NCBI RefSeq assembly: GCF_018688495.1
Contig: NZ_CP061320.1
Span: forward strand, 158,586-222,585
Length of the DNA stretch: 64,000 nt
DNA from: Polynucleobacter sp. Adler-ghost
Lineage (GTDB): Bacteria; Pseudomonadota; Gammaproteobacteria; Burkholderiales; Burkholderiaceae
Reading direction: 5' to 3'
The number at the start of each line of letters is the position of its first letter. Position 1 is the stretch's first letter. Of the stretch, positions 1-9,665 are shown piece by piece. Under the pieces are notes generated by a model. The model had not been told where the DNA came from. It did no database searches and saw nothing but the letters and a program-made list of their open reading frames with translations. Made by a program: the position numbers and the translations under genes.

Positions 1-767
1 TACCGGCCACTGCTCTGGCGGTTTGCGATACTCGCCTGGCCTCAGTAATACAAAAGGATGGCGTGCGTGTCTCCACTGTGGAGCATTTACTTTCAGCTTG
101 TGCAGGCCTAGGACTTGATAATTTATTAATTGAGCTTGATGGCGAAGAAGTGCCCATCATGGATGGCAGCGCAGCATCATTTTTGTTCCTAATGGAATCA
201 GCTGGTATAGCTGAGCAAGAAGCTTCTAGACAGTTTGTGGTGATTAAAAAACCTGTAGAAGTAAAGGAGGGCGACAAGCTTGCACGCCTAGAACCTTTTT
301 TTGGATTTAAGTTGGATTTCACCATTGACTTTAAGCATCCCGCAGTAGATAAAACTGGCCAACGTTTTGTGGTGGATTTTGCTGAGCATGCTTATCGTAG
401 TGAGATTGGCCGTGCCAGAACCTTTGGTTTTGCTCACGAGGTTGAGGCCTTGCGAGAGATGGGTTTAGCGCGTGGTGGAAGCTTGGATAACGCGATTGTG
501 CTCGATGAGCACCGTATTCTCAATAATGAAGAGTTACGTTATGAAGATGAGTTCGTGCGCCATAAAATCTTGGATGCCATTGGCGATCTGTATTTAGTTG
601 GGCACCCGATTGTGGGTTCCTATGTTGCTGAAAAATCAGGACATGCCTTAAATAACGCGCTCTTGCGTAAACTTTTGGAAGATCCTAGCACTTATGAAAT
701 CAGCAGTTTCCCGGAAAACAAGGCTCCAGCAGCCTATTCCAAAGAGAGTCAACCCCTCTTTTTCTAG
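1..767 (+). CDS. lpxC: UDP-3-O-acyl-N-acetylglucosamine deacetylase LpxC (5' end outside window)
   Basis: LpxC is the zinc deacetylase that commits UDP-acyl-GlcNAc to lipid A synthesis in the cytoplasm. The reading frame is already open at base 3 and runs through [21 protein letters not shown], so the gene starts upstream of the window and only about the last 255 residues are present. The family's zinc ligands are visible: the His of TVEHL and the His and Asp of HKILDAIGD. The substrate-binding His of [10 protein letters not shown] is also present. An in-frame GTG at 63 is not a credible start because it lies inside the conserved block. The gene is convergent with the DUF721 gene, with a 2 bp gap and no visible terminator. 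In this group lpxC normally follows ftsZ. Confidence 0.97.
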   Translation, partial: PATALAVCDTRLASVIQKDGVRVSTVEHLLSACAGLGLDNLLIELDGEEVPIMDGSAASFLFLMESAGIAEQEASRQFVVIKKPVEVKEGDKLARLEPFFGFKLDFTIDFKHPAVDKTGQRFVVDFAEHAYRSEIGRARTFGFAHEVEALREMGLARGGSLDNAIVLDEHRILNNEELRYEDEFVRHKILDAIGDLYLVGHPIVGSYVAEKSGHALNNALLRKLLEDPSTYEISSFPENKAPAAYSKESQPLFF

Positions 768-769
768 GT

Positions 770-1273
770 TTATTTAGGCTTGCTATGAAGTAGGCGTTCA
801 ACTGCCTTATGTAGATCCGAATCAGGCGCTAATTTATTCAACAATGATTCCCAAGAAGCCCTTGCAACAGCATTAAAGCCCCTTGGTTTTTGGCTAGCCT
901 GGAGACCCTCGCGAGGCTTGATTTCCCAGGTGGATGGCGCTGGCTTTAGACGCACCTTAATACTAGTGCAGACTACCCCTTTTTTAGCTAACTCATTGAT
1001 TAGGCTAGGTAAAACTTGTTGAAGGCGAGTAGCAACACTTGCCCCGTTCACTAACAAAAAGAGTTCATTCTGACCACCTGAACGCCACCCAGCCTCAATT
1101 TTGGGCGCTAAATTTTCTAAATCTAGCTCGAATAGAGCAGCTTTTAGAGCAATTTTGAGTTTGGCCAAATCTTCAGTTTTAGCCAGAATTCCGCCCAAGC
1201 CCTCAGACTCGCGCAAATACTCCAACCACTCATGGGCGGCTTTCGTACGAATAGGTTTAGGGGCAAAGTTCAT
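770..1273 (-). CDS. DUF721 (DciA-like) protein
   Basis: A small basic protein of about 167 residues recognised as DUF721. The better known members (DciA) load the replicative helicase; whether this copy does so is inference. I chose the ATG at 1273, which gives MNFAPKPIRTKAAHEWLEYL; a TTG ten codons upstream (1303) is also open. The middle (KIALKAALFELDLENLAPKI, then ELFLLVNGASVATRLQQVLP) has the helix-strand pattern of the family. The C-terminus is charged and probably flexible. It lies antiparallel between lpxC and secA, an arrangement I recognise from other betaproteobacteria. Confidence 0.75.
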   Translation of the reverse strand: MNFAPKPIRTKAAHEWLEYLRESEGLGGILAKTEDLAKLKIALKAALFELDLENLAPKIEAGWRSGGQNELFLLVNGASVATRLQQVLPSLINELAKKGVVCTSIKVRLKPAPSTWEIKPREGLQASQKPRGFNAVARASWESLLNKLAPDSDLHKAVERLLHSKPK

Positions 1274-1327
1274 ATAAAAAGAGGGTGCGGGTGATAAACT
1301 CAAGGTCTTAATTTACTTCAATATCCC

Positions 1328-4093
1328 ATGGTAATCGGTCTTCTTAAAACCCTGGTTGGCAGTCGTAACGACCGCCTCTTAAAACAGTATCGCAAAGTAG
1401 TTGCCAAAGTTAGTGCTTTCGAGCCTAGCCTGCAAGCTTTGGGTGATGCCGCACTGCAAGCAAAAACTGCTGAGTTCAAATCACGTTTGGCTGCGGGCGA
1501 GTCATTAGATGATATTGCTCCAGAAGCTTTTGCAGTAGTTCGTGAGGCAAGCACAAGGGTAATGAAGATGCGCCATTTTGATGCGCAGATGATGGGTGGC
1601 CTCGCACTTCATCAAGGCAAGATTGCTGAAATGGGAACTGGTGAAGGCAAGACCTTAACTGCTACGCTTCCCGTCTATTTAAATGCTCTCACAGGCAAGG
1701 GTGTTCACGTCATTACAGTAAACGATTACTTAGCTCAGCGCGATGCCGAGTGGATGTCAACGCTCTATAACTTTCTAGGAATGAAGGTTGGCGTGAATCT
1801 ATCGCAAATGGATCACGCTACTAAGCAAGAGGCTTATGCAGCTGATATTACCTACGGGACCAATAACGAATTTGGTTTTGATTACCTTCGTGACAATATG
1901 GTCCAAGACTTGGGTCAGCGTGTTCAGCGTGGTCTAGCCTATGCAATTGTTGACGAAGTAGACTCTATTTTGATTGATGAGGCGCGCACCCCATTGATCA
2001 TTTCGGGGCAGGCTGAAGATCATACTGATTTATATATCAAGATCAATGCATTACCTGCTCACTTAGAGCGCCAAATCGGTGAAGAGAAAGCAGATGGCAC
2101 TGGTGTTGAAAAGCCGGGTGACTACTGGGTTGATGAAAAGTCCCATCAAGTTTATTTAACAGAGCGCGGCCATGATAAGGCTGAGACAGTCTTAGTTGAG
2201 ATTGGCGCCTTGAATGATGGCGACTCCTTATACGCCCCACAAAATATTACCTTGATGCACCACGTTTACGCAGCTTTGCGTGCGCATACTCTTTACAACC
2301 GCGACCAGCAATATGTCGTTCAAAATAATGAAGTCATCATTGTTGATGAGTTCACTGGACGCTTAATGCAGGGTCGTCGCTGGTCTGATGGTTTGCATCA
2401 AGCTGTAGAGGCAAAAGAAGGCGTGCAGATTCAGAATGAGAATCAGACGCTAGCGACGATCACTTTCCAAAACTACTTCCGTATGTATGGCAAGTTGGCC
2501 GGTATGACTGGTACTGCCGATACTGAAGCTTATGAGTTCAAGGAAATCTACAGTCTTGAGACTGTAGTCATCCCTCCAAATCGTATTAGCCAAAGAAAAG
2601 ATCGCCAAGATCAGATCTATAAGACATCGCGCGAGCGTTATGACGCAGTGATTAAGGATATTGAGGACTGTTACCAGCGTGGTCAGCCTGTCTTGGTGGG
2701 TACAACTTCGATTGAGAACTCAGAACTCATTGCAGGCTTGCTAGATCAGCGTCAACTACCCCATCAAGTCTTGAATGCGAAACAGCATGCTCGTGAAGCA
2801 GAGATCATTGCTCAAGCCGGTCGGCCTAAGATGATCACCATTGCTACCAATATGGCGGGCCGTGGAACAGATATCGTTTTGGGCGGCAATGTTGGTAAGC
2901 AATCATCCTTGATTGAGGCTGATGCCGCTCTTTCAGATGTAGAAAAATCAGCCAAGATTAAGACTTTGCAGGACGAATGGCAAAGCCTGCATGACAAAGT
3001 GTTAGTTGCTGGTGGTTTGCACATTATCGGTACGGAGCGCCATGAGAGTCGTCGTATCGATAATCAGCTTCGTGGTCGTGCTGGTCGTCAGGGTGACCCA
3101 GGCTCTTCCCGCTTCTATCTCTCTTTAGATGATTCGCTTTTACGTATTTTTGCTGGAGATCGTCTACGTGCAGTCATGGACCGTCTCAAGATGCCAGATG
3201 GCGAGCCGATTGAGGCGGGTATGGTGACTCGCTCCATCGAGTCCGCACAGCGCAAGGTTGAAGGTCGCAACTTTGATATTCGTAAGCAATTATTGGAATA
3301 CGACGACGTTGCTAATGATCAACGTAAAGAAACTTACCGCCTCAGAAATGAAGTATTGGAAAGTAGCGATGTTGGAGATCTGATTGCGAACTTGCGCGAA
3401 GATGTATTGCGTGGCATTTGCGCCCTATACATTCCTTTGGAGTCTATGGAAGAGCAGTGGGACTTAGTTGGTCTAGAGAATGCATTGGCCGGCGATTGGG
3501 GTTTAACAGTCGATCTAAAAAATTGGGTTGAAAATGCTACTTCTATGGACGATGAGCAAATTGTTAATCGTGTACTAGCAGTTGCAAAAGAAACTTATGA
3601 TGCAAAAGTAGAGCTTTCTGGACGCACATCTTTCGCTGGGTTTGAGCGCTCGGTTTTGCTATACAGTTTAGATACCCATTGGCGTGAACACTTAGCTGCC
3701 TTAGACCATTTACGTCAAGGCATTCATTTGCGTGGCTATGCTCAGAAAGATCCAAAGCAGGAGTACCGTCGCGAAGCATTTGAGCTTTACGGTGAGTTGC
3801 TCAATGTTATCAAGAATGACGTTGTGAAAAGCATCATGACGGTGCAGATTCGTAGTGCCAGTGAGTTAGATGAGGCCTCCGAGTCAATTAATGAAGATTT
3901 AGCCAAACTCTCAGATGTCCAATATCAGCATGCCGATGCAGATCTTGAGCTGGCAGGGTCGACAGGTGATCGTGGCGCAGCCATCGAAATTGCTCCAGCA
4001 CCATTACGTGCTGGTCCTAAGGTGGGTCGTAATGATCCTTGCACCTGCGGAAGTGGTAAGAAGTACAAGAACTGCTGCGGCGCATTAAGCTAA
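1328..4093 (+). CDS. secA: Preprotein translocase ATPase SecA
   Basis: The ATPase motor that pushes preproteins through SecYEG at the inner membrane. The 921-residue length is normal for the family. Visible motifs are Walker A MGTGEGKT (residues 102-109), the DEAD-like [19 protein letters not shown], the preprotein cross-linking region, the motor motifs [10 protein letters not shown] and [18 protein letters not shown], and a C-terminal zinc-binding tail [13 protein letters not shown] that contacts SecB and phospholipid. The ATG at 1328 opens directly onto the usual N-terminus. A hairpin follows the stop codon before argJ. Confidence 0.99.
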   Translation: MVIGLLKTLVGSRNDRLLKQYRKVVAKVSAFEPSLQALGDAALQAKTAEFKSRLAAGESLDDIAPEAFAVVREASTRVMKMRHFDAQMMGGLALHQGKIAEMGTGEGKTLTATLPVYLNALTGKGVHVITVNDYLAQRDAEWMSTLYNFLGMKVGVNLSQMDHATKQEAYAADITYGTNNEFGFDYLRDNMVQDLGQRVQRGLAYAIVDEVDSILIDEARTPLIISGQAEDHTDLYIKINALPAHLERQIGEEKADGTGVEKPGDYWVDEKSHQVYLTERGHDKAETVLVEIGALNDGDSLYAPQNITLMHHVYAALRAHTLYNRDQQYVVQNNEVIIVDEFTGRLMQGRRWSDGLHQAVEAKEGVQIQNENQTLATITFQNYFRMYGKLAGMTGTADTEAYEFKEIYSLETVVIPPNRISQRKDRQDQIYKTSRERYDAVIKDIEDCYQRGQPVLVGTTSIENSELIAGLLDQRQLPHQVLNAKQHAREAEIIAQAGRPKMITIATNMAGRGTDIVLGGNVGKQSSLIEADAALSDVEKSAKIKTLQDEWQSLHDKVLVAGGLHIIGTERHESRRIDNQLRGRAGRQGDPGSSRFYLSLDDSLLRIFAGDRLRAVMDRLKMPDGEPIEAGMVTRSIESAQRKVEGRNFDIRKQLLEYDDVANDQRKETYRLRNEVLESSDVGDLIANLREDVLRGICALYIPLESMEEQWDLVGLENALAGDWGLTVDLKNWVENATSMDDEQIVNRVLAVAKETYDAKVELSGRTSFAGFERSVLLYSLDTHWREHLAALDHLRQGIHLRGYAQKDPKQEYRREAFELYGELLNVIKNDVVKSIMTVQIRSASELDEASESINEDLAKLSDVQYQHADADLELAGSTGDRGAAIEIAPAPLRAGPKVGRNDPCTCGSGKKYKNCCGALS

Positions 4094-4111
4094 ATCGATT
4101 AGGATGAAAAA

Positions 4112-4133
4112 GAGCTGCTAGACTCCGCAGCTC
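4112..4133 (+). terminator. Hairpin between secA and argJ, possible weak terminator
   Basis: A perfect 7 bp stem (GAGCTGC / GCAGCTC) with an 8 nt loop lies 19 bases after the secA stop and 29 bases before the argJ start. There is no T-run after it. It could slow or attenuate readthrough or protect the secA 3' end, but it is not a standard intrinsic terminator. Confidence 0.35.
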
Positions 4134-4162
4134 GGCAATGCCTCATCTACAATTGTCAGATC

Positions 4163-5398
4163 ATGACAGTTAACTTACCACTCCCCCAAAAAGACCAACT
4201 AAAACCTGTTAAAGGTTTTCAGATGGGCATCGCTGAAGCTGGAATCAAAAAAGCTAATCGTAAGGATCTATTGGTGATGACCTTAGTCCCTGGCTCACAA
4301 GTTGCTGGTGTTTTTACCTTAAACCGGTTCTGCGCTGCACCAGTTCAGGTTTGCCGAGAGCATTTGGCTTTGGATGGCGCTAACGGCGAGATTCGGGCGC
4401 TGGTGGTCAATACGGGTAATGCCAATGCAGGAACGGGTGAGCGGGGCATGAAAGATGCGCTGGGAACTTGTGCCGAGTTAGCAAAAGAGCTTAAGCTCAA
4501 CCCAGAACAGATTCTGCCTTTTTCAACTGGCGTTATTCTAGAGCCACTGCCAATTGATAAATTGATTTCTGCTTTACCGAAAGCAGTAGCCAATCTAGAC
4601 GAAGACCATTGGTTTGATGCGGCAGAAGCGATCATGACAACGGATACGCAGCCTAAGGCAACATCGATGATGGCGCAGACTCCAGCTGGTACTGTGACTA
4701 TTACTGGTATCTGCAAGGGTGCGGGAATGATTCACCCGAATATGGCCACTATGTTGGGATTCATCGCAACTGATGTTGGTTTTGCACCGGGTCTACTTGC
4801 CGCCTTGACTCAAGAGGTTGCTGATCAATCATTTAACGCAATTACGATTGATGGCGATACCTCGACCAATGACTCATTCATCATCATGGCAACTAATCAA
4901 TCGGCTGTACAGATTAAATCAAAGGATGATGTTGCTTATAGTGTAGTTCGGACTGCATTAATTGATCTTGCACGCAAGCTTGCTCAAATGATTGTGAGAG
5001 ATGGTGAGGGCGCAACAAAATTTATTACGATTCATGTACAAGGTGGCAAGACTGAAGAGGAGTGTCGCTTAGTGGCGGAGGCAATCGCCCACTCACCTTT
5101 AGTAAAGACAGCCTTCTTTGCGAGTGATCCTAATTTAGGTCGTATCCTTGCTGCGATTGGCTATGCTGGCATAACTGATCTTGACGTGAACCAAGTGCAA
5201 ATGTGGCTTGGAGATGTATGGGTTGCCAAGAATGGTGGCCGCAATCCTGATTATCAAGAGCTTGATGGTCAGAGGGTAATGCAGGCTCCAGAAATTACGG
5301 TCAAGATTGATCTAGGTCGCGGATCAGCGCAGCAGACAATGTGGACTTGTGATCTATCGCATGACTACGTTTCTATAAATGCTGATTACCGGTCATAG
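4163..5398 (+). CDS. argJ: Glutamate N-acetyltransferase / amino-acid acetyltransferase ArgJ
   Basis: ArgJ transfers the acetyl group from N-acetylornithine to glutamate, closing the cyclic arginine pathway. Bifunctional forms also make N-acetylglutamate from acetyl-CoA. At 411 residues it has the usual precursor length. The autocleavage site is present as [16 protein letters not shown], with the nucleophilic threonine at about residue 196 (A/T-M-L), so the product is expected to split into alpha and beta chains. The C-terminus is [13 protein letters not shown], typical of the family. It is 11 bp upstream of the DUF815 gene and probably co-transcribed with it and mutT. Confidence 0.97.
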   Translation: MTVNLPLPQKDQLKPVKGFQMGIAEAGIKKANRKDLLVMTLVPGSQVAGVFTLNRFCAAPVQVCREHLALDGANGEIRALVVNTGNANAGTGERGMKDALGTCAELAKELKLNPEQILPFSTGVILEPLPIDKLISALPKAVANLDEDHWFDAAEAIMTTDTQPKATSMMAQTPAGTVTITGICKGAGMIHPNMATMLGFIATDVGFAPGLLAALTQEVADQSFNAITIDGDTSTNDSFIIMATNQSAVQIKSKDDVAYSVVRTALIDLARKLAQMIVRDGEGATKFITIHVQGGKTEEECRLVAEAIAHSPLVKTAFFASDPNLGRILAAIGYAGITDLDVNQVQMWLGDVWVAKNGGRNPDYQELDGQRVMQAPEITVKIDLGRGSAQQTMWTCDLSHDYVSINADYRS

Positions 5399-5409
5399 GA
5401 ACTCGTTAT

Positions 5410-6270
5410 ATGAATGAAAAATTAGAGCAACTCTTAAGCCATCTTGAAACATTTTTGCCTAAGGCGCTGACCGAAGAGCAGTGGAAATCTTCAACTGCTT
5501 TTAGATGGCGTCGTCGCGATAGTATATTTGGCAGCATTGGATTTTTGCAGTCAGTAAAGCATGTCGCTGATATCTCCTTTGAAGATCTAAAAAATATCGA
5601 TCGTCAACGTGATGCGATTCGTGACAATACGAAAAATTTTATTCAGAAGAAGCCTGCTAATAATATTTTGTTAACGGGCGCACGTGGTACAGGAAAGTCA
5701 TCGCTTATTAAAGCTAGCTTACATGAGTTTGCTAGCCAGGGCTTGCGCTTAGTTGAGGTTGAAAAAGAGCATTTAGCAGACTTAGCTGATATCACGGATT
5801 TATTAGCCGATCGTCCAGAGCGCTTTATTGTTTTTTGTGATGATCTCTCATTTGAGGATGGCGAATCTGGTTATAAGGCGATGAAGTCTGCCCTGGATGG
5901 TTCTGTGTCAGCTCAAGTGGACAATATTTTAATTTATGCCACTTCTAACCGACGCCATCTTTTACCTGAATATATGAAGGACAACGAGGGTTATGTTCAT
6001 GGCGATGATGGAGAAATTCATCCGGGTGAAGTCGTGGAAGAAAAAATTTCTCTATCAGAGCGTTTTGGCTTATGGCTCTCTTTCTATCCACCAAAACAAG
6101 ACGAGTATTTAGAAATTGTCGCCCATTGGCTAGGCCATTTTGGTTTAAGTGATGCGCAAATTGAGGGCGCTAGAGCTGAGGCATTGGTTTGGGCCCTAGA
6201 GCGCGGTTCGCGTTCTGGTCGTGTAGCTTGGCAGTTTGCTAAGCACTGGGCTGGTTCACATACCGCTTAA
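5410..6270 (+). CDS. DUF815 family AAA ATPase
   Basis: A 286-residue P-loop protein matching DUF815. Walker A is GARGTGKSS (residues 90-98), a Walker B-like stretch is RFIVFCDDLSFEDGE, and a sensor-like segment is ILIYATSNRRHLLPEYM. The overall plan resembles DnaA/DnaC-type AAA proteins, but no substrate or partner can be read from the sequence and the family has no settled role. It lies between argJ and mutT with 11-13 bp gaps, a gene order I recognise from other betaproteobacteria. Confidence 0.85.
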   Translation: MNEKLEQLLSHLETFLPKALTEEQWKSSTAFRWRRRDSIFGSIGFLQSVKHVADISFEDLKNIDRQRDAIRDNTKNFIQKKPANNILLTGARGTGKSSLIKASLHEFASQGLRLVEVEKEHLADLADITDLLADRPERFIVFCDDLSFEDGESGYKAMKSALDGSVSAQVDNILIYATSNRRHLLPEYMKDNEGYVHGDDGEIHPGEVVEEKISLSERFGLWLSFYPPKQDEYLEIVAHWLGHFGLSDAQIEGARAEALVWALERGSRSGRVAWQFAKHWAGSHTA

Positions 6271-6283
6271 TCATTGATAATTC

Positions 6284-6700
6284 ATGAGTGACGCTAATCG
6301 CCCTGTGACGGAAGTTGCCGCTGGAATTCTGTTGGATGCGGAAGGACGCTATCTTTTAGGTCAGCGCCCTGAGGGCAAGCCATATGCGGGTTACTGGGAA
6401 GTGCCAGGTGGAAAAATTGAAGCCGGTGAATCCGTTTTTACAGCCCTGAAACGTGAATTACAAGAAGAGCTTGGGATTGATATTGAGTCTAGCGAAGAGT
6501 TGCTTATCTTAGAGCATGACTATCCACATGCTTATGTACGTTTGCATGTCAACATCATTCGAAACTGGTCTGGTATACCCACAGGTTGTGAGGGTCAGGC
6601 GCTCTCTTGGCAGTTGCTTGGGGATGCGCATCCGACGGTAGAGCCTTTATTACCGGCTGCATGGCCCATGCTAGAAAAGCTCAAACAGCTCAAGATTTAG
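6284..6700 (+). CDS. mutT: NUDIX hydrolase, MutT-type 8-oxo-dGTP diphosphatase
   Basis: A 138-residue single-domain NUDIX protein. The box is complete: starting at about residue 43, G-x5-E-x7-REL-x2-EELGI. The N-terminal VTEVAAGILLDAEGRYLLGQRPEGKPYAGYWEVPGG... stretch is that of MutT proper, which hydrolyses 8-oxo-dGTP to prevent A:T to C:G transversions. The last 4 bp overlap the end of the convergent zapD, and no terminator is visible between them. It is the last gene of the argJ-DUF815-mutT run. Confidence 0.88.
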   Translation: MSDANRPVTEVAAGILLDAEGRYLLGQRPEGKPYAGYWEVPGGKIEAGESVFTALKRELQEELGIDIESSEELLILEHDYPHAYVRLHVNIIRNWSGIPTGCEGQALSWQLLGDAHPTVEPLLPAAWPMLEKLKQLKI

Positions 6701-7449
6701 AGCTGGCAGAGGGTGATCCTAAAAGGTACATTCTCATTCATCGTCTGCGGCTTTTTATCTTGATCAATTTTCAGAAAACGAATTGAGAGCAGATATTTAT
6801 TGGCGCTGATTTCTGAATAGAGAGAGTCATCTTCAACAGCAATGCGCATTAATTGATACACCTTGCCTGACGGCGCCTGTTGATAGGCGCCTTGATGTGC
6901 CACAACATCTTTCGCCTCGCCAGATTGGCGAAGTAGTCTTAAGAAAATTTGACAAGCTTCATGCCATGGCAAAAGTGGTGCAACATATTTTTCTAACAAC
7001 TCTCTACGTTGAGTCGAAGAAGTATTTTTCCAAGCATGATAGCTAGGTAAATCAATCGGACTTGTTCCGCCTGGAATATTTAACCTAGTCCGAATAGCAT
7101 TAAGCCACTCACTCTCGGTAATTGCAGCATTAGGCTTACCCACAGACTGATTAATATTTTGCGCAGCTTTGTCAATTTCAGACAGCGTTTGTGTGAGCGC
7201 TTCTTGATCTACCTTTTGGGAGGACTTCAAGCCATTTAAGGCATATCTTTGGCGCTCAAATTCTTTAAGCAATAGGGACTTAATATCGCCTCTAGAACCA
7301 ATATCTCCCAGGTCAAACAACATTGCAATCGCATTGTGGTGCAGCTCGGGGTCATCTGATCGGAGAAAGTGATTAAAACGGGCGAACAAATACTCAAGTC
7401 GAAGCATGCTTCGAACTAATTCATTGAAAGGGTATTCGTAGACAATCAC
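6697..7449 (-). CDS. zapD: Cell division protein ZapD
   Basis: A 250-residue match to ZapD (formerly DUF1342), a cytoplasmic protein that cross-links FtsZ filaments at the division ring. The N-terminus IVYEYPFNELVRSMLRLEYL is characteristic, as are the alpha-helical first half and beta-rich second half. The start is GTG (7447-7449); no in-frame ATG lies before the conserved N-terminus. It is the last gene of a reverse-strand series after coaE with an 11 bp gap, the usual coaE-zapD pairing. Confidence 0.9.
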   Translation of the reverse strand: MIVYEYPFNELVRSMLRLEYLFARFNHFLRSDDPELHHNAIAMLFDLGDIGSRGDIKSLLLKEFERQRYALNGLKSSQKVDQEALTQTLSEIDKAAQNINQSVGKPNAAITESEWLNAIRTRLNIPGGTSPIDLPSYHAWKNTSSTQRRELLEKYVAPLLPWHEACQIFLRLLRQSGEAKDVVAHQGAYQQAPSGKVYQLMRIAVEDDSLYSEISANKYLLSIRFLKIDQDKKPQTMNENVPFRITLCQL

Positions 7450-7460
7450 AAGCCTATATT

Positions 7461-8147
7461 CTATGACGAACTTAAAGGTTCTTCTAAAATTTTGAGCAAT
7501 TGTTGGTGCAGTTTTAAAACCGCTGGCTTGAGCTCATCTAAGCTACCGTGATTTTCAATAACAGCATTGGCTGTTGTGAGACGAGTATTTCGGCTAGTTT
7601 GTGCTTTGAGAATATTTTCTACTTCTGAGCGTGCCATATTGTTGCGGTGCATCACCCGTTGAATTTGGCTCTCTTCTGTGCAATCCACCACTACAAGATA
7701 GTCAATGAGCTTGATCCAAAATCCAGACTCAATTAGTAGGGGAACTACAAAAACAAGGTAGGGCACTCCGGACTTGGCTAGCTCCAGGGCTTGCTTAGCA
7801 GTTTCTGCCTGAATCAATGGGTGGGTGATTTGCTCTAAAACCTGACGGGCACTAGGATCTTCGAAGACTACAGCCCGCATTTTGGGTCGATTAAGAGCGC
7901 CTTGGGGATCAATAAAGTCAGCCCCGAAGGCCTTGGTAATTAATGGAATAGCTTTTCCGCCAGGGGCGGTGATTTGATGTGAAATCTTGTCTGTATCAAT
8001 AATGCCGGCGCCGTACCCACCTAGCAAGTCACTAACTACAGTTTTTCCAGACCCAATGCCACCAGTTAAGCCAACGAGAGGAATTTTCCCTTTTAAGGCT
8101 TTTAAATCAGCTTGGGCAGAATCAAAGTTTGAATGAGTTGAGGCCAT
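7461..8147 (-). CDS. coaE: Dephospho-CoA kinase CoaE
   Basis: Last enzyme of coenzyme A synthesis, phosphorylating the ribose 3'-OH of dephospho-CoA. Walker A is GGIGSGKT (residues 29-36), followed by the family blocks GIIDTDKISHQI and RVMHRNNM. The 228 residues include about 22 extra N-terminal residues before the P-loop. The ATG at 8147 makes the gene overlap the end of pilD by 46 bp. A later non-ATG start nearer the P-loop cannot be excluded. The pilD-coaE-zapD linkage is common in beta- and gammaproteobacteria. Confidence 0.95.
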   Translation of the reverse strand: MASTHSNFDSAQADLKALKGKIPLVGLTGGIGSGKTVVSDLLGGYGAGIIDTDKISHQITAPGGKAIPLITKAFGADFIDPQGALNRPKMRAVVFEDPSARQVLEQITHPLIQAETAKQALELAKSGVPYLVFVVPLLIESGFWIKLIDYLVVVDCTEESQIQRVMHRNNMARSEVENILKAQTSRNTRLTTANAVIENHGSLDELKPAVLKLHQQLLKILEEPLSSS

Positions 8148-8602
8148 AACAACTCAATGATGCCAGCAATAGCTAAAAAGGGGCCAAAAGGAAATGCTTC
8201 CTGTAAATGATGTCTACGTAATTTAAGCCAAATGATGCCACCCAGCATCCCTGTAAGGGAGGCCATCAGTAGGATGCTAGGCAGGGTACTCCAGCCTAAG
8301 CAAGCACCCAGCGCCGCTAGGAGCTTGGCATCGCCCATGCCAATACCATCTCGGTTTTTCAGGAGGCGATAGCCAGTATTTAATGCCCACAACAAACCAT
8401 ACCCTAGAAATGCGCCAACTAATGCCGAGCTTGGACTGGTAAAGCGCAAGTCTGAGAATGCGTTAAAGGCAATGCCCAGAATAATCAAGGGGAAGGTGAT
8501 TGCATTCGGTAGACGGAAAGTGCGCCAATCGATATAAGCTAAATACAGTAAAACCAGTATCAGCAGAGATTGAATTATCCAGATGCTTACTTTGGGATCC
8601 AC
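8102..8602 (-). CDS. pilD: Prepilin peptidase, A24 catalytic domain only
   Basis: An inner-membrane aspartyl protease that cleaves type IV prepilin or pseudopilin leaders. Both catalytic aspartates are visible: D25 in YIDWRTFRLPN and D91 in GMGDAKLL. The protein has 166 residues and about five or six membrane segments. Classical PilD is about 290 residues, with an N-terminal region carrying a Cys4 cluster and methyltransferase function; that region is absent. The GTG start at 8602 overlaps the pilC stop by one base (TAGTG), so there is no room for a missing N-terminus and the short form is genuine. Short A24A peptidases exist in Tad/Cpa systems, but the neighbours here are PilB/PilC-like. Confidence 0.88.
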   Translation of the reverse strand: MDPKVSIWIIQSLLILVLLYLAYIDWRTFRLPNAITFPLIILGIAFNAFSDLRFTSPSSALVGAFLGYGLLWALNTGYRLLKNRDGIGMGDAKLLAALGACLGWSTLPSILLMASLTGMLGGIIWLKLRRHHLQEAFPFGPFLAIAGIIELLWPQLIQTLILPKLI

Positions 8603-9660
8603 TAAACGATTTGTCCTAAATTAAAGATGGGTAGATATAAGATTATGACTAAGCCTCCAATGATGGCGCCAACAAACAGAATCAATGCAGGCTCCAAGCT
8701 TTGACTGAGTGCATTGAGTCGGCCACTCAGTTGGGAGCCTAGAGTTGTGGCGCGCTTATTTAACATTTCAGCCAATGCGCCACTTTCAGCGCCAATGTGA
8801 AGTAGTAGTAGCGTCTCTACATCAAGAATTCTTGACTTGGGATCGGCTCGCTTGAGCGATTCCCCCAAGGGCCAGCCACGAGTGAGGTGTTTAAATACCT
8901 CGGCACTGAAGTCATGGCTGACCCAGTGATTGGAGGACTGTGCGGTAACTCTGAGCGCATCTGGGAGTGGTAAGCCAGTTTCTAAAAGATGTCCTAAAGT
9001 TCGACACCAATGGCTTAGTGTCGCTAGCCTAAACAAGCCGCCAAAAAATGGAATGCGCAACAAGAGGGCATCACAATATTTTTGGAGTGAGCTTGATTTG
9101 AGCCAGACGTATACAAAGCCTGTGGCGATTAAGAAAATAGTTAGCAATATTTCTCTAAAGTAATTTTGAATACCTGTGGAAATGAAGATGAGGATTCTGG
9201 TTGGCGCTGGTAACTCAGCCTGAAAATGCCCAAAGACCTCTTTAAATACAGGTACAACCCAAATCATCATCACCAGGACAAGTAGAAAAGATGTTAGTAA
9301 AGTAATGATGGGATACGTTAGTGACTGCTGTACTTTTCTTCGCAACTCAATCTGAGCTTCCAGTTGTTGTGAAATTGTTCGTAGCGCTAGGCCCAGATCA
9401 CCTGTTCTCTCGCTCACTCTGATGAGGTTAGAAAACTCTGGGGAAAATTTTCCATCTGGTGCACTCAGGCAAAAAGAAAAACTATTCCCCTTTTGAAGAA
9501 GGGTACGAACATCTTCTAGCCAAGCCTGCCAGGATTTTGGTGCAGACTGAATTAATAGCTCGATAGCATTGAGCAAGGGAAGTCCAGCCTGAAGAAGGGC
9601 GAGCATCTGCTCTGCAAAATGGAGTTGCTCAGACTTGCTGAGTTTTCTCTTGAAAAGCAT
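8602..9660 (-). CDS. pilC: Type II secretion / type IV pilus inner-membrane platform protein (PilC/GspF)
   Basis: Polytopic platform protein that couples the assembly ATPase to pilus or pseudopilus growth. Two GspF domains are visible. The first follows MLFKRKLSKSEQLHFAEQMLALLQAGLPLLNAIELL. The second begins near HWCRTLGHLLETGLPLPDALR, with ESGALAEMLNKRATTL later. Hydrophobic segments lie around the middle and at the C-terminus. I chose the ATG at 9660 (352 residues), 5 bp after the pilB stop. A TTG at 9675 would overlap pilB by 10 bp. The protein is shorter than the usual ~400 residues because the region before the first GspF domain is trimmed. Confidence 0.88.
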   Translation of the reverse strand: MLFKRKLSKSEQLHFAEQMLALLQAGLPLLNAIELLIQSAPKSWQAWLEDVRTLLQKGNSFSFCLSAPDGKFSPEFSNLIRVSERTGDLGLALRTISQQLEAQIELRRKVQQSLTYPIITLLTSFLLVLVMMIWVVPVFKEVFGHFQAELPAPTRILIFISTGIQNYFREILLTIFLIATGFVYVWLKSSSLQKYCDALLLRIPFFGGLFRLATLSHWCRTLGHLLETGLPLPDALRVTAQSSNHWVSHDFSAEVFKHLTRGWPLGESLKRADPKSRILDVETLLLLHIGAESGALAEMLNKRATTLGSQLSGRLNALSQSLEPALILFVGAIIGGLVIILYLPIFNLGQIV

Positions 9661-9665
9661 TTCGA

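Noticed and set aside
1318..1554. Reverse-strand frame inside the secA start
   Set aside because: It is a shadow of secA codons with no family features or ribosome binding site.
8102..9660. Frameshift in pilC/pilD that would hide the missing PilD N-terminus
   Set aside because: The DNA upstream of pilD is fully occupied by conserved pilC codons, with a TAGTG overlap and no room for lost sequence.
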